DNA of 64,000 nt from Silurus meridionalis. Its lineage: Eukaryota > Chordata > Actinopteri > Siluriformes > Siluridae. Location: positions 13,309,963 through 13,373,962 of the forward strand of contig NC_060887.1 of assembly GCF_014805685.1 (NCBI RefSeq), written 5' to 3'. The translations under genes and the position numbers were made by a program. Shown here in pieces: positions 1 through 13,030 of the stretch; within the stretch, counting starts at the first letter, position 1, and the number at the start of each line of letters is the position of its first letter. The notes beneath the pieces are model-generated. The model was not told where the DNA came from and did not search any database. It saw only the letters and a program-made list of their open reading frames with translations.

Positions 1-1181
1 ATGCATTACTTGCTTACTAAAGAATACACTAGACTATAGACCACTATTTTGATAAAATATTATAGGAAATATAGCCAACAGAAATTAGAAAACATTGCAT
101 AGGTAAGATAGAAAAAAAGCCAGCTCTATGAAATATTGTTTACATGGGTTAAAGTGAGTTGCCTGCTATAAAGCTACACTAGTTATTAAACATTTGTTTA
201 CTGTTTCTATCTAAATTGTGTAATGAATTGGTAATAACATCAAATATATAAAAGCTATGCTCACATGAGGGATGGCTTTTCCTCAAACAGCAATGATATA
301 TGAGCAAATAGAGGCTATTTGAGGAGTGTATGTGTTGCACTCTTAATCATTTCCTTACCAGTGCTCGTATAATGCTGGATGGCACTATAGCAAATGAGTG
401 CATGTGGAAACCTGAAGGAGGGAGTGAGAGGGAAAAGCAGAAGAGTAGTGGCACCACTGTGAAGGAGTGCAGAGCAGGACAGTACGAGGTGCTGATGTGT
501 TAGACAGTGTTAGATGGGGCTGTTACTATTTCAAGAACTATTTCTCAACTCCAAAGAGGCTCACGGTGCTCCTCACAGTGAACTTCAGCGCCAATAGAAA
601 GAGAGAGTGCCAAAAGAGCCGGGTTCAGAACCAGTGCAGAATTAAGAAATAAACTGAAAAAAAAAGAAATCTAGAGTTTTGGTAATGGACTGCATAAAAG
701 CATTACCTTCTTTATGTGAAATTGTGAAATTTTTATTGAATATGTATATGTGATGGATTGAGGCCAGGAATTGAGAAATTGGTTTCACATGTCTAAAATG
801 AGCCCCTAAGTCCCTGAGCAATATTAATCTGACACCATAGCTGTGTATCTGTGTTTAGTAACATTTTGTGACACATTGTCCCAGACAGGTTTTATCTTTC
901 ATGTGTCCATGGACTTATTTTTTTTAACAGTGATATGAATTTTTAATGTGGCGCACCAGTGTTGGTGAATCATGTTTCACAATGGCAAATAATAAAAACC
1001 TGTTTATTATAATATTTATTTAATATTATAATATTTATTAGACATATCGAACATAGGTAAATAAAGTTACACTCCATATATCAGACATTTAATAACAGAC
1101 ACAGTTGTTATATACATGATATTAGCTAAGATGTTTGTACAGATTCAGAACATTCTACATTTATCTCAGAATTTATCTCTA

Positions 1182-1183
<2 letters not shown>
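1..1183. other. gene-free AT-rich DNA
   Basis: I see no coding exon or recognisable repeat here. The 61-residue open frame at 467-652 has no family resemblance. Confidence 0.5.

Positions 1184-1262
<79 letters not shown>
1184..1262. repeat. (TA)n microsatellite
   Basis: About 38 uninterrupted TA units. Confidence 0.95.
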
Positions 1263-1267
<5 letters not shown>

Positions 1268-1763
1268 AAATACTAGCCATCTCTAATTTCTCAGGTAGCT
1301 TAAAAATTCCATCAGTACAAACAAAATTTCTTTTTGTTGTAACCGTATATTAGCAGCACTCAGCAGCAGTTGCATCTACAGCAGAAACCATTTGAGGGTC
1401 AGTTTGCATGTTAAACAAGCTTGTAAATTCCTCACTATTAACACCAGTATTCCAGACTGCTAAGTATGTTTCCTGCCATAGTCATATTTTTATTGTTTAT
1501 CCAGTGCATTAAAGTATGTGTATCCTCTTTAGCTGTGTTGTAATATAATAGTTCCTTATAATACTAATAAAAAAGCATGTGCAATTTCATGCATGAGGTG
1601 ATAATTTATTGGACATCCTATAATGTACAAAACTAACTACAAAACTTGATCTGTCTTATAAAAATATATGTATTTTTTCATCTTAATTTTTTTCTGCTTT
1701 AAAATGCAACTTAAATTTTTTTTTAATGCAACTAAATGTGCAACTTTTTACTCTGTGTTTCCT

Positions 1764-1767
1764 CTGT

Positions 1768-1825
<58 letters not shown>
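1764..1825. repeat. (TG)n microsatellite
   Basis: About 28 TG units, just downstream of the kinase gene stop. Confidence 0.95.
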
Positions 1826-1828
<3 letters not shown>

Positions 1829-1980
1829 AAAGTATCTGAATTAGTAAATAGTAACAGTGAATTTTCAGAAACCATCTGAAAATATATTCCGATTTCATCA
1901 CATGATGTCACATCATAATATAAACACATGACTTTATACATTCCAAAATATAAACAGTATAAAGAAGCATCCCCTTTTTT

Positions 1981-2769
1981 CTATCTCTCCCTTTTTCTCT
2001 CTCTCTCTTTGTCTTCCTCTATTCCCCCACCTAGTATCTTCCTGGCTTCCTCCTGTGCCTCTTGTTGTCTCCTTTTCTCTTCTTCCTCTGTTTTCGAAAG
2101 CCATGGTCCCCCGAGGTAGGAGAGGACCTCGTCAGGCATGCCACGCTGCTCGGGCAGTGGGTGCAGCAGTCTTCTGAGCAAAGTCAAAGCTAAGGTGCTT
2201 AAAGACTGAAACTGAGAAGGTATTCCCACTTCTGCCTCCCCTTCCCTATTGTCCGTTCCTCTTTCCTTTCTGTCCATGGGCCTGTTCTGTCCGATGCCCC
2301 TCTCCTCCTTCTCTTTAACATCGTTAAACCAGGTGCAGAATTGGCGGTAACCCGGGTCATCTGACGTGCTCTCCTCCCACGGAAAACAACTAGTCAGCAG
2401 GCAGTATGTAAGAATCCCTAGAGCCCAGGTATCCAAACCAGGCTCCACTGGCATCCAGATATCTTCTTTCTCCTCGTTCTTCTGCTTGCCTGCACTTTCT
2501 TTCTTAATGTGCTTGACCCGTTCAACCTCAGGTACGCAAAAAGGGGATTCATACCAGACAGCACGCACTTTTGTGCCATGAAGACGTACAAGACCGAAGT
2601 CCCCCAGTTTGACCCAGCGACAGTTCGGGGCACACAGGAACACGTTTTCGGGTTTAATGTCGCGGTGCACAAAGCCCAGGGAGTGCAAGTAAGACACTGC
2701 ACCACTTAGCTGGGACATCACACTCTGAGCCTGCACCTCACTCACCCCCACCTAGACAGACAGACGGAC

Positions 2770-2833
<64 letters not shown>

Positions 2834-4630
2834 ATTAATCCTACAGATTCAATCTCCTATATAGCCTGGTGTGCCCTTAGATAGCAGTTGGCTGATGACA
2901 GGACCAGGTGTTTTTGCTGTAGAGTAAGAACACACGTAGTATATGTACTGTATGTCCTGGCCTTTCAGCGCTGCTGTTCATCTTAATATTATCACTATAC
3001 TGGTCCAATTTCGAACTTTATATGTTACATTAGATGTGGTATATCCCAATGCTTGAAACCCTCACAAGACTAAATCATCTCCACGTGTGTTACACTATAC
3101 TTAAGGAGAATCTGCAAATAAGCAAAACAAAATGCAACCCGAGTCTGAGCAGGGTCTAAATTACGCACAACTAGCCTTCATGTTTGTTTTTTTAATATAA
3201 ATAAATAGACCTGTAAATAGACTCACATCTGACACAATGACATCGTAGAGATCTCCATAGAGAGCAGCCTGCTGGGCAAAGATATAGTGGGAGGGCGTGG
3301 AGAAAAAGATTCCCAAGGCACGTGTAAGTGATGGATGAGTGCAGAAGGAGAGGGAGAGGTTATATTCACGCAGAAAGGTGTGGAGAGTGGTGGAGGAGCG
3401 AGGGAAGAACTTTAGTGCCATAGGTGTGCCTGGAAAGCATGGAGAGCAAAAAATTATTCAGTAAAAAATACATCTTGGTTTACACTGAACAACATTATAA
3501 AAACACAAAAGCAGAAAAGGATTTTGGCTGAAAGATGGATTCTATTGGATTTACTGTTGATATTACCTCACAGGGTTTAAATGAAATACAACTGCAACAA
3601 GCCAAAACATGAGGCAAAATGGCAGAAATTTATTAAAAGCACGCATGACCTGGCAGAGCTCTAACAGATGTGTCAAAGAGAATAAACAAAGACTGACCAA
3701 ACAGTCAGATATGCAGTATTAAACTTGAAAAGTTTGAACAGCAAAATTCAGCAAGGCACACACAAAAAAAGAATAGATGCAGTTCTGAAAGTGAAGGATC
3801 GAAAAGAGTTTTTATACAAAAGTTTTCGGCTTTTAAGCTACTAACTTTTTTCAATATAAATATCCAAAATATTACCAATGAAGAAACCGGATCGTTCCAT
3901 TCTGAAATAAGAGTATGCTAATTTTGCCTTCAACTGTGTTCAGAGCGAACCACTTACTTAAGCTGACGAAAAAAGAGAGGTTTTAGTTGCTAGTCGTATT
4001 CTCTAAAACACACTGTTTCAGCATAGCAGATATATCAAATACTAGAAACAATGAACATGTAGAAGAAAAATAGCTGTATTTCAGTGACACTACATTTGTG
4101 TAGCAGATCTTTTGCTCAAGTTTATCCCAGTATGTGCATATTTAGCTGAAGGAAGCTTAATAGATCAGGTAGAGTAAAACCCATTAGTTCAAATGAGAAA
4201 CTTTCATGTCTGAAATCTTTCACAGACATTTATTTTTGTTGAGTATGGGTTGTTGTGTCTATGGCGCCACACAAAACTAACATTAAAGCACCACAAAAAA
4301 CACAACCCGCTTCCAAGAGTCTTATTTATAGTGATAAACTAATCCATAATGGTGCAGCGTTAAAAGATAACTGCCTGTCACCATTCAGTCAGTCGAACCT
4401 GTTTAAGCAAGGCATTTGATGTAACTGGACCTAGACAAATCCCCACGGTGTAATGGATTACAGCGTGGTGTGTTGTATCACCAACCTCTCTTTTTGTGCA
4501 CAGCCAGCATGACTTTGCCGTACGACCCCTCTCCGAGCTTCTTGATTACGCGAAAATGCTCGGCGGTCACCATCGACGTCATACTCTGGGCTGTTAGATA
4601 GCACAACTCGTCCAGATCCCGTGCAGAGTC
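1981..4630 (-). CDS. SBK2/SBK3-like serine/threonine protein kinase (partial at N-terminus)
   Basis: Three minus-strand coding exons join in frame: 4630-4486, 3429-3227 and 2751-1981 (stop TAG at 1983-1981). They give 372 residues of an SH3-domain-binding-kinase family member. Visible motifs are the glycine loop GEGSYGKV, the ATP-binding lysine in MALKFF, the catalytic loop HRDIKPEN, DFG, and a VPE in place of APE. FPWEES and YLGGPW in the C-lobe match SBK2/SBK3. All catalytic residues are present, so it is probably active, phosphorylating Ser/Thr on unknown cytoplasmic substrates. Acceptors (…ttatcag, …tttccag, …gtctag) and GT donors fit. The exon at 4630 starts in phase 0, so at least one upstream exon with the ATG is missing; I could not place it. 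About 20 extra residues rich in K and E follow VPE. The tail is rich in E/K/R and runs into a CT microsatellite. The choice between SBK2 and SBK3 is open. Confidence 0.85.
2755..2829. repeat. (GACA)n(GATA)n(GA)n microsatellite
   Basis: It begins 2 bases upstream of the acceptor of the last kinase exon; read on the minus strand it supplies the pyrimidine tract (CT)n(TATC)n(TGTC)n. Confidence 0.9.
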
Positions 4631-4935
4631 CTGATAACAAAGCAACACCCCACATGCTCTGTATCAGTTCTCAGAAGTTGTTAGCCTGATAGTGTCAATA
4701 TGGAAAAGGTAAAATAAGCATAAAGTCTATGTGTGTATGCACATATAACATTTCTGGTCTGTCTGACTTGCTCGCTACAGCGTAATATCAATCAGGACAT
4801 GGTACACACAATAGCAGTAACCTTCCATCTGCTCAAAATAGTCAGCACAGGATTTCTGCTAATCTTCATGTAACATAAAACTCATTGTCAAAACTTGACT
4901 ATATTTATCGTTGACCTTTGCTAAGTAGGAGTCTT

Positions 4936-4941
4936 AATATA

Positions 4942-4976
<35 letters not shown>

Positions 4977-5006
4977 AAGTATATGAAAGCATATGCATTT
5001 TATTTA

Positions 5007-5085
<79 letters not shown>
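4936..5085. repeat. (AAAT)n and (TA)n microsatellites
   Basis: Ten AAAT/AAATA units at 4,940-4,977, then about 36 TA units at 5,012-5,084. Confidence 0.95.
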
Positions 5086-5089
<4 letters not shown>

Positions 5090-5099
5090 ATATTCATAA

Positions 5100-6435
5100 C
5101 TTCATTGAAGGATGTTTCCCATACAAACATATCTCTGCAGCATACATTAAATCTTTGCAGCTGCATGGCTCCCTAAGACCACACACAAGCAGCATACCAT
5201 CTAATTGGACGGCTTTAACCGGTATTTTATTATTAGCGAGTTTAAACACGTGTTATGGGAGACTGGAGTGTGTACCGCGGACACGTACAGTAGTGTGTTC
5301 AGCGTTGCTAGGCTGGGTGAAGTGTGTGATGCATGCTGTCCCTCCTTTTGCTGATACTCTCTCCAGAAGTATTCTTTGATGTACCGCCAGATGCAGACGC
5401 ACACCCTTCAACTCACTGCATTTTCCATACAAGCTGGAACCGCATGGATCAAGATCCTTTTTTTCAGCAGATTCTAGGTCACCAATCTTCCTCATAGCCA
5501 TTATAACACCCTAATGATTGCTAGATCTCTAGTCAGAACTGTAGAGAACCAGGTGGGCATTTGGCAAGACATGGTCACATATGTTCGACTCATTTTTATT
5601 ACAGATCATGTGATTTATTATTAATGAGGAAATTCTAGCTCATTCTAGAATCTAGTAAAACTTTCTGCTAGTGCATTTGATACGTCTGCGTCTTTTATGT
5701 CTATCAATTATCATACGTATTTTTAAGTTTTATTGGATGCTCAGAAGCTTGGTGTATATTTAGCAAAGCATGTTGGGGCCACTGCTCTTACTCAGACATA
5801 TACATGCAAAATTCAGGAAATACTGAAATCTGTATGAATTCGATCAAAAACTGTTCCACTCACGGGACTCTTAGTTTTTGCACTTCCAAGATGTTTCTTT
5901 CACCTAAAGACATTTATGTAGTACCAGTAGTATCAGTTCAGACTGTAGCTCTGCTTATAGAATCCATTTAATGCGATCTGTGATCTCACTGATCTGTCCG
6001 TTCAAATTATACCGTCCTCAGATTACTCTACTAACTGCTTGCTTTCTTTAGAAAATGTTAATTTATTATTTGTTTCTTATAATTGTAATATAATAAAGTA
6101 AGAAAAGTCACAATCTGGAACATGGTTTATGTTCAGACATTCACCAATGAAAGAGTGCTGAAGCAGCCATTTGTTTTCATGCACATAGTGTGGAACATAT
6201 GAAGCATTTATTAGTCTCCATCCATCATGGATTAAGCAAAGTAATTTACAGCAACAGTAATTTACATGTAATATTTAAATATGCTTTATTATTTTTCTTT
6301 ACTTTTACCTATAATTGCACAATGTTTTTAATTTATTATATTTATTTATGTATTTATGTATTGTTTATTTTGCTGATTATTTTTGGGTTTCTTTACCGTA
6401 AAGTACTTTGAGCAAAAATTATATAAAAGGTGGTG
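5100..6435. other. no gene recognised
   Basis: AT-rich. A run at 5,501-5,416 on the minus strand opens MAMRKIGDLESAEKKD and meets a gtgagt donor, but its phase does not fit the kinase exon downstream. Confidence 0.4.
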
Positions 6436-6439
6436 CATA

Positions 6440-6530
6440 ATAATAATAATGATAATAATAATAATAATAATAATAATGATAATAATAATAATAATAATTA
6501 TTATTATTATTATTATCATTATTATTATTA
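6440..6530. repeat. (AAT)n/(ATT)n inverted microsatellite
   Basis: (ATA)n on the left turns into (TTA)n on the right. The interruptions gat and atc are placed symmetrically, making a perfect hairpin of about 23-bp arms centred near 6,499. Confidence 0.9.
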
Positions 6531-7157
6531 ATTATATACAATTTGCAATTTACTCTCTTAGACAAACAAAATAAAGTAAAGATATGAAAGACGTCCTGCT
6601 TGTGTGGGATGAAAAATGTTACTTTTTAAAAAAAAAATTATTTCTCATTGATTTGTTCTTACAATCCTTATTTTCACTCAATTCTTATCTTCACAGTGCT
6701 GATGTACCATCATACACAAATAAGGCAATCTCAAATCTTTGAAATTCCCTGAAAGGCTTTAAAACAGACTCGTTTAAAATTTTCAAGCCAAAACAACAAG
6801 AACTGTTTAGTGTCCTTTATATTTTGTCACGTCCACTTTTGTGTCTGTGCACCTGTCATAACATCACATCCTGCTGACCCTGTCGACATTTTGTCCCTGT
6901 AATACAATACACAGAGAGTCGTGTCATTATAGACACCGATGCATTTGTGACACCTTTTGACATGTCGCGGTATGGCAAGAATCACAATGATTTGCTTAAT
7001 TGATATATCATTTGCCATCCAGTGCACATGCTGGGTTTTTGTTATATGACACTTTTAAAATGATGTAAAGGATCTGGCGAGATGGTTAGCGGATCGTTAA
7101 CAGGTTTGAAACAAGTCACAAATCCATGTACAGCCTGCAGGCTAGAACTGCAAAAAA

Positions 7158-7192
7158 GTGTACTACTACTACCACTACTACTACTATTACTA

Positions 7193-7226
<34 letters not shown>

Positions 7227-7265
7227 CACTACTACCACTATTACTACTACTACTACTACCACTAT

Positions 7266-7301
<36 letters not shown>

Positions 7302-7634
7302 CACTACTACTACCACTACTACTACTACTACCACAAGCACCACCACCACTACCACTACCACCACTACCACCACCACTACTACTACTACCACAAGCACCAC
7401 CACCACCACCACTACCACCACCACAAGCACCACCACCACCACCACAAGCACCACTACCACTACCACCACTACTACTACCACAAGCACCACCACTACTACC
7501 ACTACTACTACCACCACTACTACTACCACTACCACTACTACCACCACTACCACCACTACCACAAGCACCACCACCACCACTACCACCACTACTACTACTA
7601 CTACCACAAGCACCACCACCACTACTACCACAAG

Positions 7635-7687
<53 letters not shown>

Positions 7688-7743
7688 GTACTACTACTAC
7701 TACTAATACAAGTACTACTACTATTACTACTACTACCAATAAT
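7158..7743. repeat. trinucleotide (CTA/CCA)n tract
   Basis: About 580 bp of CTA and CCA units with scattered CAA, AGC and ATT variants. All other apparent coding here (poly-Leu/Pro, poly-Thr, poly-Val, poly-Tyr/His in different frames) is a by-product of the repeat. Confidence 0.95.
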
Positions 7744-7749
7744 AAATGC

Positions 7750-8178
7750 TTTTCATGCATTGAATATGTGGGTGATGCATTACAAAAATTGCAAAAGAGA
7801 ATTTTACTTACAGACATGGCTGAATTGCCAGATTAGGTCTCTTGGAAAATCTTTGCACGTCTTCACGCTGTCCTGTCCATTTGCATGGGATTGCACTTTT
7901 TTATCTACTGCCGAAACGTAAGTACAGTGGACCCTCAAGTGAGTGAACAGCTATCAGCTACGTTTTGGAATGACTACAAGTGTCCACCAGTCTGTGGCAT
8001 CATGCATCCAAAGGTGTGCGTGTGTATGTGTGTGTGAATGTGTGAGTGTGAGTGTGTGTGTTTTTATAGGCCTTGGATCAGTGTGCTCCCTAGCTCGTTG
8101 ATCTGTCTGTCTCATTAGGGCTTACCCAACCCATTCGCTCGTGCTGCCTGTCATTTCATAGCTGTCTATTTCTTTCAT

Positions 8179-8228
<50 letters not shown>

Positions 8229-9875
8229 CTGCTTTCTGCTCCATAGATATGTCATGTCCCTGTAGGTCTCTTACACACTTGCTGTCTTACTCTCTTAATC
8301 TACTCTCGAGTTTTCCTCTCTGCTTTTTCATGTCACCCTCTCACTCTGTGCTGTCTCTATTACCCTCTAAATCTTAGTCAGTGGATTCCTGGCAGTGATT
8401 CGACTTTGAGTTCTAATCAGCAGCATTCCTGATTAAGCATGACTGAAATAGATAAGAAGATGTTTCCCCTAAGAAAGTTTAATTGGACTTGGGCTGCTGA
8501 TCTACAGGCTGCAGTGTGTGAACTGTGTTATTGTTTGCACTTAGATTCAATGATATTCAAGGATTTTGTGCTCAATTGCTCATGATGTGTTGATGTTTTT
8601 ATTTTTGACTTGAAGGAAACTGCACATTTTTACATCATTCAATCATTAAACTAGCATTGCTTTCAGGGATATTAACTTGTGAGAAATGTAGGATGAGGCA
8701 AGACAGGACGGAAATGCAAGAATTTTTTTTCTTCCTTTTTTTTCAGAATTCGGTGAAGATAAGCTTCAAGAGAAGTAAAATTATGCAATGTAAATCATCA
8801 GTTTTTTTTTGCATTTTCAGCCTTTCTTCATCCCCCCGCAATCATATTTGCTCCTTTAGAAAAAGCTTTATAAACAACGTAAGGCACACTAATGTTTTCC
8901 TTGGCATTAGGCGTAACGCCGCAACTTTATTCTATCAACACGATCGACTCTGCTGAACACGGACATTCTGCTATTGGTTTGATTGACTCAACGAACAGCT
9001 GAACTTTCACAGAAAGTCTCATTACAGCCATTTCCTGGACTCGGACCAAACCCTCATCTTGCGCCTGCCAGCTTTCAGTCTTCCTGTCACAACCTTTTTG
9101 CCTTCACCTTCTCAAATGGATTTCCCATGGTGCAAACTTGGCCAACTGTATGTAACATAAGGCAAACAGTCCCTGTTATCACGACCGTGGCCATGCAGCT
9201 ACTTACAGCTGGCGCATTGTTCATCAAGTGTCCATGGCAGCCATGGTGTGTTTGCTGATCCTCTAAATCATACAGCAAGCACTCATTAGCAATTGTTACA
9301 TGATGTTGCTAGAAATATTTTGGGGTGTGAATGCCATATATGTGAACTATTCTAGGCAGTGCTAAAAAAACACAGCAAAAAAAGTGCACCATTGTTTATG
9401 GTTGTAAATATTTAGTTTCAGGAATTGCCAGTGACATTATGACTATATATATCGTATCTTTCCACACTGTAGAAATGCCACCACACATTCTTTTTGTTTC
9501 TGTTATATTTTTAATCTGTGATATTTAACATTTCACACTCAAACTCCATCCTTTCTGAAAGCACACCAAAAACCTATTTTCTTTTTAATATGTAGCAGTG
9601 AACCAACAGAAAACGTGTTGTTTAAAGGTTTTTTCTTTAAAGACTTCACAGCCCTCACTTTTTCGCTCTCACTGCGGTCACAAGATCTAATTTCCCCAGG
9701 GAAAAAAATACAAGAAAGAAATTGCAAACATAAAAACATATTATTTTAAAATATTACTTTACATAATTCTATATTTGCATTAGTTTGCATTTGCATTGTA
9801 TTTTTGCCTCTGTACACAGCCACAAATGATTTAAAAGAAAGCAACAAGTGCGTTAAGCTTTGGTTGAATGGAATT
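7750..9875. other. no gene recognised
   Basis: Apart from the (TC)n at 8,180 I see no supported feature. Small open frames at 8,657-9,258 resemble no family and have no coherent splice sites. Confidence 0.4.
8180..8225. repeat. (TC)n microsatellite
   Basis: About 22 CT units in gene-free DNA. Confidence 0.95.
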
Positions 9876-9879
9876 AAGA

Positions 9880-10052
9880 AATGACAGCTCTGTGTTTAAG
9901 ATGTTGGACTACTGATCAGAAGGTCTTCGAGTTCATATCCTGACACCACCAACCTGCCACTGCTGGGCCCCTGAGCAAGGCCCCTAACCACTTAAATAAT
10001 GAGTTGTCACTCTGGATAAAATGGTCTGCCAAATGCCATAAATGTAAATACC
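9880..10052 (+). repeat. tRNA-derived SINE
   Basis: tRNA-like head with a B-box-like gagttcatatcctg, the body 'ccactgctgggcccctgagc aaggcccc' (two adjoining pieces) and the tail 'tctgccaaatgccataaatg' are the standard parts of a fish tRNA-type SINE. The B box is degenerate and there is no tRNA fold, so it is not a tRNA gene. Confidence 0.7.
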
Positions 10053-10289
10053 CCATTGACATGTAGCTGTAAATTTTCATGCCATAATACTGCTCCCATG
10101 TTTGACAGATAATGTGGATTTTTTCTATCACCTAAATTTAAGATGAAATCTTACACTTTATTAAAATCTGCATTTCAAATCCACTGTGGTTGTATAAAGA
10201 GGCAAACCTGACTATATACAGTATACATCCTCCAACTATGTGGTAACATTTTAATGAAGAATCATAAATGCCTGTCAGGTATCACAATA

Positions 10290-10615
10290 TTTTTGTATCT
10301 GAAGGATCTTTGACAGAACATAGCCCCCTGTGCACAAAGCCAGCTCCATGAAGATACAGTTTGGAGTGGAAGATCTTGAGTGGCCTCCTATAGAGTTTTG
10401 TTCTCAACTCTAGTAAACACTATTGTGATGAATTGGAATGGTGAATGCACATCAAGCCTCCTCATGCTACATCTGTACCTGAATTTACTTACGCCCTGTA
10501 TAACTGAATGAGCACAAATCTCCACAAGCACACTCCAAACATCTTCCCAGAAGAGTGGCGGTTTTAACAACAGCAAATTGGGACTAAATGTGTAGTGGGA
10601 TGTTAAAAAATACCC
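10290..10615 (+). repeat. Tc1 family A relic, copy 1
   Basis: Contains 'aaagccagctccatgaagat', 'gagcacaaatctccacaagc' and 'ttcccagaagagtggcggtt', the C-terminal transposase region of the family whose ends read 'cactatatggacaaaagta'. Internal deletions leave no open frame. Confidence 0.65.
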
Positions 10616-10619
10616 CTCC

Positions 10620-12290
10620 TTCCTTAAATGATGAATCTTTTTAAATTGGTTTTCATTAGATTTTCGTTCTATTGTTTAGAGTATTATTGTGAAAACACAT
10701 GTCAGCTATAAAGAAGAAATATAAAACACACTATATCAATTGTTCGTTGTTTTAGGTTTCAGTTCTCTAGACAACAGTGAATCTCAGAGCTGTGTCTGTT
10801 TACACATTACACTGCATTACAAATACACACGACGCAACTGCTATATGGTATGTGAAGGTGATTTAGAGTTCACCAGCTTTATGTCTACAATAGGGAAAAG
10901 TTTCAAAGCCAGAGTCTATATTTGCTTAATGCTCCAAGTATTCATATCTGTATTTGGATTTAGTGGGTGTGGCCAATGGCACTCCTACTTTGTTAAATAG
11001 AGATAAAGTTTGTGTTTGAACACAATACAGGCATTGCTGTAAATGCATTGTTCATATTTAAGTTAACGATATTCTTCATCCTGTAAACTTTACATCCAAC
11101 CACTTGCCTGCTTAAAATCTAATAAAACGAATAAAATAAATACATTAATTAATAAATACATTTATTACATTTGGTCATTTATTCATTTCTATACAGTATT
11201 TAGAGTCATGCAAAAACTATAATGATATATATTTCTATTTCGTTACATCCCTATGCATACATTTACTGTCTGGTTGAATGTACAACATTAAAATTATACA
11301 GCAATGTAATAATAAGTGCATATACCTGCTATTTACATATAGAGAATATGTATATTACAGATTACAGTTTTTAATATAGTGTGTGCACTGGTTCTTTGAA
11401 GAGGTATTTAACATGAAGCAGGGCATTGCCTCTAAGTGGAAGATGTGTGTTATAGCATCGGATGACACCTGAGCATATGGTGCACAGGCACAGGCAAATA
11501 CCAGAAGGTGTTTATGTAAAATATTCATAGCTCAGACACTTTGCATAATAATAGGTTAAAGTTACAGCTCCAAGGATTGTTGGAAGTTAACAAGCGTGAA
11601 TGAAATAGATTGTATCAGTTCGTGTCAAGATTACTTAAGAGAGGCTATTTTTGGGTGCCTTCAACCTTTATTACCTGAGAGTAGACATTCTGCTAGCCTA
11701 TGTTTATGAAGAATACAGATTCTGAGTTTCGGTTTTTGAGGCCACATCCATGACTTTAAAATAACCTTAAACATTATATCAATAATTTATGAGGTTCACA
11801 GAACTGAGATTGACAACCACTGTCTTATATGATTTTATATAAATAATTTAAAGACAAAATCTGGTCCTGTTACATGAACACCGCTTTGCTCCTTGGTTAT
11901 CCTAACTGCGGTTTGTTTATTTGTTTGATTAGATTATAAAGAGTCGGATCATTATTTTTTACCCACAGGCTATAATTTGACTCTGGTCATATTAGTCTTT
12001 AGTTTTAGAAGAATGGAGGATATGCTTTTTACTGCATGCTTCCTTTATGTTTAGGACTGATACCTGATACTCTTCTTTGGATAGGATCCAGATACAAGAT
12101 TTCATTCATTAACAATTTTAAACTGAGCAGGGATGCAGTGGATCTGAGGAGCACTTTAGTGGGAGGTGGGACTACATCCCATCAATACAATACATGGATG
12201 GGATGCCAGTCCGTAATAAGGCACTATGCATGAATTAGTATATGGTGTACACAAATCAGGAAATGGTAAGAAGCCTGTTCCCAGCATATT
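10620..12290. other. no gene recognised
   Basis: AT-rich intergenic DNA. Nothing supported. Confidence 0.4.
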
Positions 12291-12325
<35 letters not shown>

Positions 12326-12326
12326 T
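12291..12326. repeat. (CTAA)n microsatellite
   Basis: About eight CTAA units. Confidence 0.95.
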
Positions 12327-12632
12327 TCATCAGTCACTCCAAAAGCCCTACAGACATACAATATTTACATTTATATGTCATATATGTGTAGTATTTGTTA
12401 AATAAATCACATTTTCTGTCACGGTATTTCAAAAAGGATTGTATGCTTGCTAAAAATCTCAACAACCATAACAAGTTCATTTGCAATTTTTTTCACTGCA
12501 TCAATGCTCCCTGTTTTTTGGGGGATTTTCGTGAATGAGACAGCTTTTAAAATGGCCAACTTTGTGATCAGTGCTCTTATAGAACTACGGAGAAGACTGA
12601 GATGCACCTATTTGCATTTGGGGGCTTTAGAG

Positions 12633-13030
12633 CAGGGGTCCCAAACCACCAGGCCATGGACCAGTACCAGGCTGTGGATCATTTGGTACCTGGTAGCACC
12701 GACATAATCAAAACTTTTTATTGTTCATTATTTTATTTCCATTTTATTGACTTTCACAGTCAATATTATAAATGAACACTTCCGCCGATGCCATTTTTCC
12801 CACACTTGCTTACTCGCTTAAATATACTTACTTTTGATTCTGCATTATTTTGTGTGGAGTTACAGTTTCATTATATCTATAATAATCAAACTAATTATGA
12901 AATTATCAACTATGTATACTAGTAATATGACACGTTATTTTGTTTAGTTATGCACGTGCCACCCGTGGTCCATGGAAAAAATAGTGTTCTGCGAAAATGG
13001 TCTGTGGTGGAAAATCAATCCCAATCCACC
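12633..13030. mobile_element. hAT-like nonautonomous element, copy 1
   Basis: Begins caggggtcccaaacc followed by 'aggccatggaccagtaccag', and ends with 'gtggtccatggaaaaaatag' and 'ggtctgtggtgg'. These inverted GGTCC-rich ends are those of a widespread hAT-type family. No transposase frame is present. Confidence 0.55.

Noticed and set aside
5416..5501. MAMRKIGDLESAEKKD… as the first kinase exon
   Set aside because: It ends in a gtgagt donor but in phase 1, while the next kinase exon needs phase 0.
7082..7921. Long open frames of Leu/Pro, Thr, Val and Tyr/His
   Set aside because: They are translations of a trinucleotide repeat; no splice signals or conserved flanks.
9880..10052. tRNA gene
   Set aside because: Only A- and B-box-like traces inside a SINE; no cloverleaf, degenerate B box.
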